DNA from: Nitrospira sp. | GTDB taxonomy: Bacteria > Nitrospirota > Nitrospiria > Nitrospirales > Nitrospiraceae | Direction of reading: 5' to 3' | DNA: 15,601 nt | Assembly (NCBI GenBank): GCA_025360665.1 | Contig: JANYBU010000110.1 | Coordinates: 1 to 15,601 of the forward strand | Shown: one piece after another, positions 1-6,931 of the stretch | Position numbering within the stretch: the first letter of the stretch is position 1 | Layout: each line of letters begins with the position of its first letter | Translations under genes and position numbers: made by a program | Notes under the pieces: generated by a model | The model's input: the letters and a program-made list of their open reading frames with translations, nothing else | Databases searched by the model: none | What the model was told of the DNA's origin: nothing

Positions 1-606
1 CCACGGCCGAGACTGGAGCGATGTCAGCATAGGGACAGTCGTTCAGAGGAAGGCAAGGAGAGTCAAAACGCTGGAGACACTAGCAAGTTCATTCTTGTGG
101 TGCAAGCTCTCTGTCCAGATCCCTCTGAGGCATCTGTCACAGGAGCAAGGGCTACGGTTCCACGGGAAGTGATTATGTATCACGCAGGGTGTGCCTCTTA
201 GTCCGTTCCTTTACTGTTTTGTGCTCATTTTGGGCTCAACGTCACCTGACTCCAGCTCATTCCAGCCTATTCCAGCCAAAGTTCGGATTTCGCGAAAACT
301 CTGGCTGGCGTGGCCTAAGTGAGTCTGAGTGAGTTGGAGGAGGGTCTTGAGAACGGTTTCCTAAACCGCATGTGGCTGCTGGCCGTGATCACCAGCGTTC
401 TGGCCAATATTTATCGAAATGTGTGGCCGCAAACCCCGGAATGTCTGATCAGGTGGACCGGAATACACGTCATATCGGACTTGCCGATCGCCGACCTCAG
501 ATGAATCATCATAGTTGGTTTCAGGAGAAGGCCAGTCTCTGCCCGATAGCTCCACGCAACAGGGCGCAGCCCAGGCAGCAGAAAATTCCGGTGTATTGAA
601 TGAGCG
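1..606. other. gene-free left flank
   Basis: I see no convincing gene here. Short open frames exist on both strands but lack a ribosome binding site, a recognisable domain or plausible composition. Two weak structures can be seen: a triple 10-bp direct repeat at 251-280, and, at about 365-475, a run of degenerate units with GGCCG and CGGAATG-like cores that resembles the multi-repeat ends of IS21-type elements. The stretch is best read as decayed mobile or intergenic DNA. Confidence 0.5.
251..280. repeat. three 10-bp direct repeats (TCCAGCYHAT)
   Basis: TCCAGCTCAT, TCCAGCCTAT and TCCAGCCAAA follow one another with an exact 10-bp period, so the units face the same side of the helix. This could be a protein-binding array or the edge of a former mobile element. 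No adjacent gene helps to choose. Confidence 0.4.
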
Positions 607-868
607 CTAGAAGGCTGTGGAAAACTATTTCGGCACGCTAGAATTCCGATAGTCCGTATGTGTAGCACCACGGGAGAACACCGCGCAGGATGCTGAACAG
701 CCCGCCAGCATCGTTCTCGCATCGCTCAGAGGGCTCAACGTACCGAAGCGTACGCCTCGCCTCTTCGCTCGCTGCGGCCTTGCTGGACGGTTTTTTTGAG
801 CATCCTGCAGGATTGCTCTCCTGTTGTGCCGCACATGTCCGCGGTAAAGGATACCGTTTTCCCCCAGA
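607..868 (-). repeat. dispersed repeat family, copy A (composite)
   Basis: The left part (607-624, GCTAGAAGGCTGTGGAAA) matches the terminal sequence of the copies at 3548-3667 and 8324-8534. The larger part, about 684-868 read on the - strand, aligns with the copy at 8324-8534 on the + strand. Shared blocks in order are GGCACAACAGGA, GCAGGATG, CCGTCCAGCAAGGCCG, GAGGCGTA, TACGTTGAG, GCGAGAACGA and CAGCATCCTGC. A small hairpin at 739-754 (CGTAC, loop CGAAGC, GTACG) lies where the 8324 copy has a different, longer hairpin. The arrangement suggests one copy nested in or recombined with another. The right edge is approximate. Confidence 0.65.
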
Positions 869-899
869 GAAATCATCCTGCCCTTTCAGTGGACGTGAA

Positions 900-1450
900 A
901 GGTGAAACGTGAGGAGATGGGGGGTATAGCGGATGACTGATAGAAATGGTCAGCGGTACGGGGCGGAGTCTTAAGAGCTGATGGGTTTTTCTCTTCACGC
1001 TGTACCAGATTATCCATGGACCGTGACGCACGAGGCTATCTTGCTAGAAATTCAGTCTGCCCCCGCTACTTGTTGAGTGCAGATGGCACTAATATGCGGT
1101 TCCCAAACTTCTGTGGACAACTCTGTGTACAAGAGGCTTGTAGATTGAAAAATGGCTCATACAGAGAGACCTGTGACCTGTTTGCCTTAAAAGTAGGCAT
1201 TGTGCCTTATTAAAAGCACCCACAACATTTTGTGGCTTGACGGATGAATCTTTAGCTTTTCCACAAGCCGTGGGTTTATTACGAGGGTCTGTTGATTTCT
1301 TGCTTGAAATGGACCTCCGACTGTGGAGTAACACAGGGAAGACTATAATTATGCACAGTTTTGGCGAGATTGCTATGGGATCAATAGCATAAGTCCACAA
1401 TAACCTAATCTTGTCGTAGCCTGCAGACAGCGGGCCAAAGCGACATTCGC
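900..1450. other. gene-free AT-rich stretch with DnaA-box-like cores
   Basis: No credible gene is visible. The DNA is clearly AT-richer than the coding part of the window (1201-1260 is about 38% GC). Four TCCACA cores, counting both strands, fall in under 300 bp: TGTGGACAA at 1112-1120, TTTTCCACA at 1257-1265, TGTGGAGTA at 1322-1330 and AAGTCCACA at 1391-1399. TTATCCATG at 1010-1018 is a further near match to the DnaA consensus TTATNCACA. A small hairpin, CCACAA-CATT-TTGTGG, lies near 1220. An origin-like or DnaA-binding role is only a possibility, because no dnaA, dnaN or par gene is in view. Confidence 0.3.
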
Positions 1451-1479
1451 TCAGGCTGTTTGGGGAGGGCGAGGCTCGT

Positions 1480-1572
1480 TTTTCTGGTTATCTTGTCTGT
1501 CTGGTTTATCTCGTTTGTATCGTTCTTCGAACCAAAGAAACCAGACAAACCAAACAAACCAGAGAAACCAGA
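1480..1572. repeat. AAACCAGA-type inverted repeat, copy 1
   Basis: The right arm is a chain of AAACCAGA/AAACCAAA units (1530-1572). The left arm is the imperfect complement (TCTGGTTT-like units, 1481-1529), and the arms meet at the centre TTCGAA, so the whole can fold into one long imperfect hairpin. The copy at 2414-2496 has the same plan and the same following bases (CCGG, CGGATG, GGCGCA). No transposase is nearby. It is a repeat of the genome, not a CRISPR, because there are no unique spacers. Confidence 0.65.
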
Positions 1573-1779
1573 TCCGGCATCGGATGATGGCGCATGAGAG
1601 GGAAGAGGGAATGGAGGCGTGAGGGCTGGTCTGGCTCGGCCCGGTTGATCGGATGAGCATGCTTCCCGGTGCCGCTAGGGTTGTCCTCGTGTATCATGGA
1701 CGTGAGATGGGGTCTTGGCGTCGTAGGTGACCGGCCCTGTACAGTCGGGGAGAAGAGGACTCTCAACTTGGAGGGAGCT

Positions 1780-2037
1780 ATGTCAATCAAGAGAATCGTT
1801 CCACGGAAGCGAGTGGAAGGTCGAGCGGTTGGTCGGGTGAAGAAGAAGCCCGCTGCGAAGCGAGAGGATTCGGGGCTGAGCCGCCGGCTGCAGGACCTGC
1901 GAGAGCAAGTTGATATTGTGCTGCCGGAGATGGCGGCCCGGATTGCGGCGCTGGAGCATCTGTTGCTTGAGAAGCAGCTCTGCACCAGAAAGGATCTGAT
2001 CGACGCGCGCCAGTTCGTGCGCATGCAGGAGGCCTAG
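1780..2037 (+). CDS. small basic hypothetical protein (85 aa)
   Basis: I do not recognise the family. The start at 1780 is chosen because GGAGGGA (about 1770-1776) lies just upstream of ATG; a longer frame opening at 1669 has no such site. Residues 1-33 are rich in Lys and Arg (RKRVEGRAVGRVKKKP), which suggests nucleic-acid contact or a flexible tail. Residues 33-84 look helical with a heptad-like pattern (LQDLREQVDIVLPEMAARI, then LEHLLLEKQLCTRKDLIDAR). The last part resembles the short 'LLLEKGLxTRxEL' helix-turn-helix tails seen in several small bacterial proteins. It stands alone on the + strand between two repeats: the 1480-1572 hairpin lies upstream, and an inverted-repeat element begins four bases after its stop. 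Confidence 0.6.
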   Translation: MSIKRIVPRKRVEGRAVGRVKKKPAAKREDSGLSRRLQDLREQVDIVLPEMAARIAALEHLLLEKQLCTRKDLIDARQFVRMQEA

Positions 2038-2040
2038 CCA

Positions 2041-2240
2041 GGATTATTCATGAATGCCGTCGCGAGGCGTTCGAGACCGAAGGCAGTCGGGACTTTTTGT
2101 AAGTAAGGCCGCCGGAGGCGTACGTGCAGTCCGTCGAGGAGACCGAACGAGAGAAGCCCCGCCGGGCGAGACGATCGGCAGGCCGCCCAAAGGCTCCGAC
2201 CGAAGGGTCGGACGACGCAGCAGGTATTCATGAATAGTCC
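2041..2240. repeat. 200-bp element with 18-bp inverted ends (MITE-like)
   Basis: The ends are GGATTATTCATGAATGCC (2041-2058) and GGTATTCATGAATAGTCC (2223-2240). They are inverted copies differing at two positions and centred on the palindrome ATTCATGAAT. The interior contains a perfect 7-bp hairpin (TCCGACC, loop GAAG, GGTCGGA; 2195-2212). No transposase frame is present inside. A non-autonomous mobile element or a structured RNA or binding-site cassette would fit. The left end begins just after the stop of the 1780-2037 gene. Confidence 0.5.
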
Positions 2241-2413
2241 GAGCTAGACGGTGGCCCGGTTCGTGGATGCTCGTGACGACTTTATGGGAGCGCGGTTGTT
2301 CGCAGGGAGAGCGCTTGCTCCAGTGTGCAGCTCCCACCTCTTCAGCCGGCTCGATGAGATACGAGGGACCAGATACGAGAGATGCGTAGGAGAGAGGGCC
2401 AGTATATTTAGTT
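2241..2413. other. intergenic, no gene seen
   Basis: This lies between two repeats. The only pattern noticed is AGATACGAG twice, 15 bp apart (near 2357 and 2372). The open frames crossing it lack start signals and are artefacts of the neighbouring repeats. Confidence 0.4.
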
Positions 2414-2496
2414 TTTCTGGTTTGTGGGTTTGTGTTATTTCTTTCGTTGCTCGAATCAGACAAACCAGCCGAACCAAATAAACCACAGAAACCAGA
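2414..2496. repeat. AAACCAGA-type inverted repeat, copy 2
   Basis: This is a long imperfect hairpin. The left arm starts TTTCTGGTTTGTGGG, the right arm ends AAACCACAGAAACCAGA, and the centre is near TCGA. It shares plan and right-hand flank (GCCGGATG, GGCGCA) with the copy at 1480-1572. It lies about 28 bp downstream of the stop of the - strand lipoprotein gene (2525-2896), so it could end or stabilise that transcript. Confidence 0.65.
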
Positions 2497-2524
2497 CTCA
2501 GTGCCGGATGTCGGCGCAAGCTCC

Positions 2525-2896
2525 TTACTTGGCGGTGATGTGTATGTGTGCGATCTCGGTGGGGGGCCCACAGGTAGATTTGCCGTAACAGGATTGCACG
2601 GTCACGTCCCACGGTCCTTCATGGCTGGCGCCTGCGTCCTTGCAAAACACCTTCGTGGTACCTGCGGGGATGAACCGTACCGTTTTCTTTGCCGGCTTGC
2701 TCTGGTCGATCACTGTGAGCTGATACCCGGTGACTTTCGGGTCGTGTGTCTTATCCCACATAATGCTGCAATGCGCTCCTACGGTTGTCGGCTGCTGCTG
2801 CTGCTGCTGCGGGGTTGCACAGCCAACGCTCACGAGCAGCGAGATCATGAGCAGTAGCTCTAAGTGTTTTGCCAAGATTACGGTAAATTTCACCAT
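2525..2896 (-). CDS. poly-Gln lipoprotein with fibronectin III-like domain (123 aa)
   Basis: This is a probable small exported lipoprotein of unknown function. Residues 1-25 form a signal peptide with a hydrophobic core (LELLLMISLLV) and a lipobox-like SVGC, giving a lipidated Cys26. After Cys comes ATP and then six Gln, encoded by an uninterrupted (CAG)6 triplet repeat (+ strand CTG, 2792-2809). Residues about 40-123 have the pattern of an immunoglobulin/fibronectin III-like beta sandwich (MWDKTHDPKVTGYQLTV, then WDVTVQSC, then IAHIHITAK), with four Cys after the lipobox Cys (two closely spaced near residue 102-109) that may form disulfides. GGAGG lies three bases before ATG. The gene is divergent from the flavoprotein gene at 3036. 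Function is not inferable; the domain call is moderate. Confidence 0.7.
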   Translation of the reverse strand: MVKFTVILAKHLELLLMISLLVSVGCATPQQQQQQPTTVGAHCSIMWDKTHDPKVTGYQLTVIDQSKPAKKTVRFIPAGTTKVFCKDAGASHEGPWDVTVQSCYGKSTCGPPTEIAHIHITAK

Positions 2897-3035
2897 GTGC
2901 CTCCAGGACAGAGAGTGGCTAGGTCTGCGAGTGCTTGAGGCTATAGGATACAGGGGGTGAGATTCTGGTTTCTACTCCTCAGGGGGTGGTAGTTTCTGAC
3001 CACTGTCATCACTTAGACGGAGGGAGGGTGTCTCA

Positions 3036-3551
3036 ATGGCGATGTCTGTGGCGCTGTCGAATGAGAAGGTTCAGGCTGCTTGGGTCGATTTGGCCGAGGA
3101 GGTCCGTACGGGGGTGATGCTGACGCTCAGAAACGGGCGGCCGTTTGGGTCGCATGTGCCCTATGTCTTTGGCAAACACTGGACGCGCGCCTACATTCAT
3201 GTGAGCCGTTTGGCGCTGCACACGGAACATCTGTTGCACGACCCTCGCGTGGGGCTGTTTGTCTCGGAGCCGGATCGGTCGGGGAAGAACCCCTTGGCCC
3301 TACGGCGGATGAATCTCCAGGGTGAGGCGGTGCTGTTGAATGCTGGTGCACTGGACTATGCTGAAGTGAAGGAGCGATATCTTGGTCGCTTTCCCCAATC
3401 GGCCATGATGTTTGGCTTTGCAGATTTCGCGCTCTGGGAACTGAGGCTACAGGACGCGCACCTGATTCTTGGATTCGGTCAGGCCTACCTTGCCGATGCG
3501 ACCAATCCTCTTTCCTGGACACATCAGAAGCCGGAGCAGAAGGGTCGTTAG
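3036..3551 (+). CDS. pyridoxamine 5'-phosphate oxidase-fold (HugZ-like) flavoprotein
   Basis: The 171-aa soluble protein has the FMN-binding split-barrel pattern. Residues 18-30 (DLAEEVRTGVMLT) are the usual opening, GRPFGSHVPYVF the second strand, and IHVSRLALHTEHLLHDPRVG matches the 'lS.la.Ht.Nl..dpr.sl' signature of this fold, where flavin phosphate contacts are made. The stretch after it (NPLALRRMNLQGEA) fits the HugZ/PPOX-related subgroup, which includes haem-degrading and general FMN or F420 reductases. Substrate cannot be read from the sequence. A strong ribosome site (GGAGGGAGGG) precedes ATG 3036. It faces a convergent gene at 3709-3924. Its stop codon TAG (3549-3551) lies inside the terminal repeat of the element at 3548-3667, so the C-terminus may have been set by that insertion. 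Confidence 0.8.
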   Translation: MAMSVALSNEKVQAAWVDLAEEVRTGVMLTLRNGRPFGSHVPYVFGKHWTRAYIHVSRLALHTEHLLHDPRVGLFVSEPDRSGKNPLALRRMNLQGEAVLLNAGALDYAEVKERYLGRFPQSAMMFGFADFALWELRLQDAHLILGFGQAYLADATNPLSWTHQKPEQKGR

Positions 3552-3667
3552 CAGGATGCTGAAACGGTCTCGCGTGGCCATCCTGCGGTGGTGTTCTGCC
3601 CTTGCCCCAGATGTGCAGGCCGTCGAAGTTCTGCTATGCCGAAATGGCTTTTCCGCAGCCTGCTAGC
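3548..3667 (-). repeat. dispersed repeat family, copy C (120 bp)
   Basis: It is bounded by inverted ends TTAGCAGGATGCTGAAAC (3548-3565) and TTTTCCGCAGCCTGCTAGC (about 3649-3667). Read on the - strand it aligns with the first half of the copy at 8324-8534 (TGCGGAAAA, CCATTT, CAGAA, TTCGA, CTGCAC, ACC-CCGCAGGATG), then jumps to the terminal TTTCAGCATCCTGCTAA. It is a shortened, MITE-like version. It sits between the convergent 3' ends of the genes at 3036-3551 and 3709-3924. Confidence 0.7.
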
Positions 3668-3708
3668 TGATGGCGGGAAGATATAGGTGTTAGGAGACAG
3701 GTCCGGCG

Positions 3709-3924
3709 TTATGGTTCATTCTGAGCCGAGGCCCGGTAGGCGAAATAGAGCGCGATGCTTCCTATCAGAGCGATCAGCAGGCCTGCGACAAGTCGGGTGG
3801 AAAAACTCAGCGGTCCGACGTAGCGGTGGTATAGGAGGGGTAGCAGAATGGGGGCGACCACGGCCAGGGCGAGACCCAGCATGTGACGATTGAGATAGAT
3901 CGGTTCGCCTGGCTTACGCTTCAT
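3709..3924 (-). CDS. small membrane protein with two TM helices (71 aa)
   Basis: I do not recognise a named family. The N-terminus MKRKPGEPIYLNRH is polar and basic. Two hydrophobic segments follow, about residues 15-32 (MLGLALAVVAPILLPLLY) and 42-64 (STRLVAGLLIALIGSIALYF), separated by a short loop (HRYVGPLSF). The tail YRASAQNEP is polar. Both ends are probably cytoplasmic, with the connecting loop outside. The ribosome site is weak (GAGGGA about 12 bases upstream). The gene lies alone on the - strand, convergent with the flavoprotein gene. The membrane-protein pattern supports it as real. Confidence 0.6.
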   Translation of the reverse strand: MKRKPGEPIYLNRHMLGLALAVVAPILLPLLYHRYVGPLSFSTRLVAGLLIALIGSIALYFAYRASAQNEP

Positions 3925-4275
3925 GTCCGATGAGTTCCCTCAGAGGCCTATCCCCCACTCACTTGCTTGCCCTCTTCTTGGAAGGGCTGATTCTTCAACT
4001 TCTCCAGAGAGAGCAGGCAAACCGTCACTTACAGCACGCATCGAGCGACCACCGCTCTTCTACCTTCTCCCTTGAGGGCGGGCTAGATGGTCTCCCACTG
4101 CGCGTGTCCAACGAGGGTCTTCTGAGACCGCGCGTTGCACGAGCACCTTCCAATTTTCTACATCTCTCTTTAGAGGAGTGGCCGAGGTTGCCCTTTACTG
4201 CGCGCATCGAGCGACCACCGTTTCATCGTGGGGGCTCTGCGAGCAAGAAGGGCACCTGGCCGCTCCTCCTTTTCT
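3925..4275. repeat. intergenic repeat cluster (CGCATCGAGCGACC units)
   Basis: There is no gene here. An exact 18-bp repeat, CGCATCGAGCGACCACCG, occurs at 4037-4054 and 4203-4220. Two related units lie between them: GCGTGTCCAACGAGG (4102-4116) and GCGCGTTGCACGAGC (4130-4144). The units share a GCGCRTCSARCGAGC-like consensus. The open frames through this stretch on both strands are by-products of the repeats. The role is unknown; the position is just downstream of the TIG protein gene. Confidence 0.55.
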
Positions 4276-4749
4276 CTATTTCACGAGGAACGGTTTTGAA
4301 TTTTCTCCCGAGGCGGTGGTGACGGTGAGGAGGACCAGGCCCTTCTTTCCGCTGCTTGGCACGATCGTCGTAATGCTGTTGTTGGTCTGTTGAAACTGGG
4401 CCGGATGACCAGGGCCGAAGGAGACGCCCCGTAAGCAGGCCGCCTCGCCGAAATTAGTTCCGGTGATGGTGACTCTGTCTCCCGCCTTTCCTTCGTCGGG
4501 CGTGAGCCAGTCGAGCGTCGGTGCTTCACCGAAACAGGATTCGGCTTTTCCCACAGTCTCCGCCGAGGCGAATTTCTGACCGGTCGCTTTTGGGGCGGGC
4601 GCGCTTGCGTGTGTCCGGGCTGGCTGTTTCACCTTCTTCGCCTGCTTGACCGGTTCGGCGGCCCAGGTGTCGGCCGGGCTGATCGCTGCCAGGCAGATTG
4701 CGATCACTCCGATCGCGACCGTGATTCTAGAACCTATTGCCATATACAT
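4276..4749 (-). CDS. secreted IPT/TIG-domain protein (157 aa)
   Basis: This is an exported protein with one immunoglobulin-like IPT/TIG domain. Residues 1-31 are a signal peptide (hydrophobic core ITVAIGVIAICLAAI, likely cut after TWA). Residues 32-60 are a Lys/Pro/Ala-rich linker. Residues about 77-157 are the TIG fold: PTLDWLTPDEGKAGDRVTI, ITGTNFG, VSFG, ITTIVPS, LLTVTTASG. Two Cys (in ESCFG and AACLRG) could form a disulfide. GGAGG lies five bases before ATG 4749. It starts 67 bp after the stop of acs on the same strand and may be co-transcribed, but there is no obvious functional link. TIG domains usually bind other proteins or sugars at the cell surface. Confidence 0.8.
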   Translation of the reverse strand: MYMAIGSRITVAIGVIAICLAAISPADTWAAEPVKQAKKVKQPARTHASAPAPKATGQKFASAETVGKAESCFGEAPTLDWLTPDEGKAGDRVTITGTNFGEAACLRGVSFGPGHPAQFQQTNNSITTIVPSSGKKGLVLLTVTTASGENSKPFLVK

Positions 4750-4816
4750 AATCGCCTCCGTCTCTTTGCAGAGCGTACAGACGTCTCATTGATCACCGGT
4801 CGTGAAGTCGGTTGAA

Positions 4817-6706
4817 TCAATCTTCGATCGTCGAGATATCGCCAAGGTCCTGTCCGAGTTCTTTCGCTTTGAGCACCCGCCGCATGATTTTGCCGGACCG
4901 GGTTTTAGGGAGTGAGGGCACGATGTCGATTTCGGATGGCACGGCGATTTTGCCCAACTCCTTCAACACTTGATCCTTGATCGACTGGATCAGGGCCGGG
5001 CTGTCCACTTCTCCTTGTTTCAAAATGATGAAGGCCTTGATGGACTCGCCGACGAGCTTGTGTGGCTTGCCGATCACCGCAGCTTCCGCCACGGCGTGGT
5101 GGCTGACCAGGGCGCTTTCCACTTCAGCGGTGCCGAGCCGGTTGCCGGCCACTTTGATCACGTCATCGGCACGGCCCATGAACCACATGTAGCCGTCTTC
5201 ATCTTTATGGCAGATGTCGCCGGCAATGTAGCAGTTCGGGATCGTGTTCCAATAGGTCTTGTAGCGTTCCGGATCTTTGTAGATGGTCCGCATCATCGAG
5301 GGCCAGGGCTTTTTGATGACGGCAAAGCCGCCGGTGTTGGCGGGGAGGCTGTTGCCTGCGCTGTCCACGACATCGGCTTCGATGCCGAGGAAGGGCCTCG
5401 TGGCGGAGCCTGGTTTCAAGGGGACTGTCGGCAGGGGGGTAATCAGGATGGACCCTGTTTCGGTCTGCCACCAGGTGTCCATGATCGGTTTGTTCTCGCC
5501 CGTTGCGCGATGGAACCATTCCCAGGCTTCCGGATTGATCGGTTCGCCCACGCTGCCCAGGATGCGGAGGGTGGAGAGATCATATTTCTTGGGCCAGTCT
5601 TCTCCATAGCGCATGAGCAGGCGAATGGCGGTGGGGGTCGTATAGAAAATCGAGACGCCGTAGCGTTCGATGAGATCCCACCAGCGGCCCGGGTTTGGAT
5701 AGTCCGGCTTGCCTTCAGCGGTGAGGATCGTGGCGCCGTTGAGGAGGGGACCATACACAATATAACTGTGACCGGTGACCCAGCCTGGGTCGGCCACACA
5801 GAAGTAGACATCCTCTTCTTTGAGATCGAAGACGTATTTCGTGGTGATGTAGGTCCCGACCATGTAGCCGCCGTGGACATGGACCACGCCTTTCGGCTTC
5901 CCGGTAGTGCCGGACGTATAGAGGATGTACAGCGGATGTTCTGCATCCAGATGCTCGGCCTCGCAGACCGCCTTCTCGTCCTTCAGCCAGTCGTGCCAAT
6001 CGATTTCCTTCGGCGCGGATAGAGTTATTCCAGGGGTCTGACGCCGTAAGACTACGACCCGTTCGACGGTGGGGGAATTGGCGACGGCTTGGTCGACCAC
6101 CGACTTGAGGTTGAGGACCTTTCCCCGGTCAAACCCGACGTCGGCCGTAATGACCAGTTTAGCTTCTGCGTCTTGAATGCGGTTCGCGAGGGCCGGGGCG
6201 CTGAATCCGGAATAGACCACACTATGAATGACGCCGATGCGTGCGCAGGCGAGCATGGCGACGATCTGTTCGGGAACTTTCGGAAGATAGATCGTGACCC
6301 GGTCTCCCTTCGTGAGCCCAAGTTTCTTAAGCGCATTCGCGCAACGATTGACCTGTCGGTAGAGCTCGCCATAGGTGATGACCCGTTCTTGGTCGTTCTC
6401 GCCGACCCAGATGATGGCGACCTTGTTCTTGCGCCAGGTTTTGACGTGACGGTCCAGACAGTTATAGGCAATGTTGCAGGTGGCGCCGACGAACCATTTG
6501 GCCCAGGGATAATTCCATTCCAGGACCTTGGTCCAGGGGGAGAACCACTCCAGTTCCTTGGCGACGTCGCCCCAGAAGCCTTCAGGGTCGGCAATTGATT
6601 TCTTGTAGGCGCTTTCATAGTCTTGAATATACGCTGCGGCTTTGGTCTGAGCGGTCGGCTGGTATACGCGGCTTTCCTTGAGGAGGGTATCGATTTTCTC
6701 TGACAT
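4817..6706 (-). CDS. acs: acetyl-CoA synthetase (AMP-forming)
   Basis: It activates acetate with ATP and CoA to acetyl-CoA, AMP and PPi in the cytoplasm. At 629 aa it is close to the usual 640-655. Motifs run in order: the N-terminal ACS segment (YESAYKKSIADPEGFW, 30-45), the ATP-binding loop YTSGTTGKPKG (263-273), TWWQTETGS (411-419) whose Trp pair is typical for small acyl substrates, the hinge region GRADDVIKVAGNRLGTAE (511-528), and PKTRSGKIMRR (600-610) with the catalytic and acetylatable Lys606. The hinge reads AGNR where most bacterial enzymes have SGHR, so a divergent subgroup or propionate use cannot be excluded. GGAG lies about ten bases before ATG. The 5' side faces the divergent pseudo-caspase gene. 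In Nitrospira such an enzyme would serve acetate or propionate assimilation. Confidence 0.95.
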   Translation of the reverse strand: MSEKIDTLLKESRVYQPTAQTKAAAYIQDYESAYKKSIADPEGFWGDVAKELEWFSPWTKVLEWNYPWAKWFVGATCNIAYNCLDRHVKTWRKNKVAIIWVGENDQERVITYGELYRQVNRCANALKKLGLTKGDRVTIYLPKVPEQIVAMLACARIGVIHSVVYSGFSAPALANRIQDAEAKLVITADVGFDRGKVLNLKSVVDQAVANSPTVERVVVLRRQTPGITLSAPKEIDWHDWLKDEKAVCEAEHLDAEHPLYILYTSGTTGKPKGVVHVHGGYMVGTYITTKYVFDLKEEDVYFCVADPGWVTGHSYIVYGPLLNGATILTAEGKPDYPNPGRWWDLIERYGVSIFYTTPTAIRLLMRYGEDWPKKYDLSTLRILGSVGEPINPEAWEWFHRATGENKPIMDTWWQTETGSILITPLPTVPLKPGSATRPFLGIEADVVDSAGNSLPANTGGFAVIKKPWPSMMRTIYKDPERYKTYWNTIPNCYIAGDICHKDEDGYMWFMGRADDVIKVAGNRLGTAEVESALVSHHAVAEAAVIGKPHKLVGESIKAFIILKQGEVDSPALIQSIKDQVLKELGKIAVPSEIDIVPSLPKTRSGKIMRRVLKAKELGQDLGDISTIED

Positions 6707-6862
6707 GGTGCGATGACTCCTTCAGGTCGAGGCGGAAAGTAAAACTTGGTTATTATGCTGCAGGGGCGGGGGGGAACTCAACCATACCTTGGTACGGGAG
6801 AGGGGGAATGCAGGACCCCGTTGTGGCCCTGCGGCTGCGCCGCGACATCGGTCTGCCGTTTC

Positions 6863-6892
6863 TTGACAGTCGCGCAGAGGCGAGAGTACGTT
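6863..6892 (+). promoter_or_regulatory. possible sigma70-type promoter for the caspase-fold gene
   Basis: TTGACA at 6863-6868 is a perfect -35 box. TACGTT at 6887-6892 is a weak -10 box after an 18-bp spacer. Transcription would start about 30 bp before the chosen start codon at 6932. This is the only good match in the 225-bp divergent spacer read on the + strand. Confidence 0.35.
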
Positions 6893-6931
6893 GAATTTAA
6901 CACGCGTCACACACTGAGGCTGGTCCAATTG

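Noticed and set aside
319..504. 61-aa frame with a hydrophobic segment
   Set aside because: It starts at GTG without a convincing ribosome site, has no recognisable family and overlaps repeat-like IS-end DNA.
1480..1572. CRISPR array
   Set aside because: Repeat units are about 8 bp, contiguous, degenerate and folded on themselves; there are no spacers and no cas gene.
1451..2024. - strand frames with Phe/Leu/Val repeats (for example FLWFVWFVWF)
   Set aside because: They are translations of the AAACCAGA repeat and run antisense to the 85-aa gene.
3930..4322. 130-aa + strand frame between the TM protein and the TIG gene
   Set aside because: It is built from the intergenic repeat units and runs into the antisense of the TIG gene.
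4970..6022. 350-codon open frame on the + strand opposite acs
   Set aside because: It lies wholly antisense to a well-supported acs gene, has low-complexity composition and no ribosome site; long antisense frames are common in GC-rich DNA.
6746..6931. 62-residue N-terminal extension of the caspase-fold protein
   Set aside because: The extension is rich in Cys, Gly and Arg, would bury the signal peptide and lies upstream of the likely promoter.
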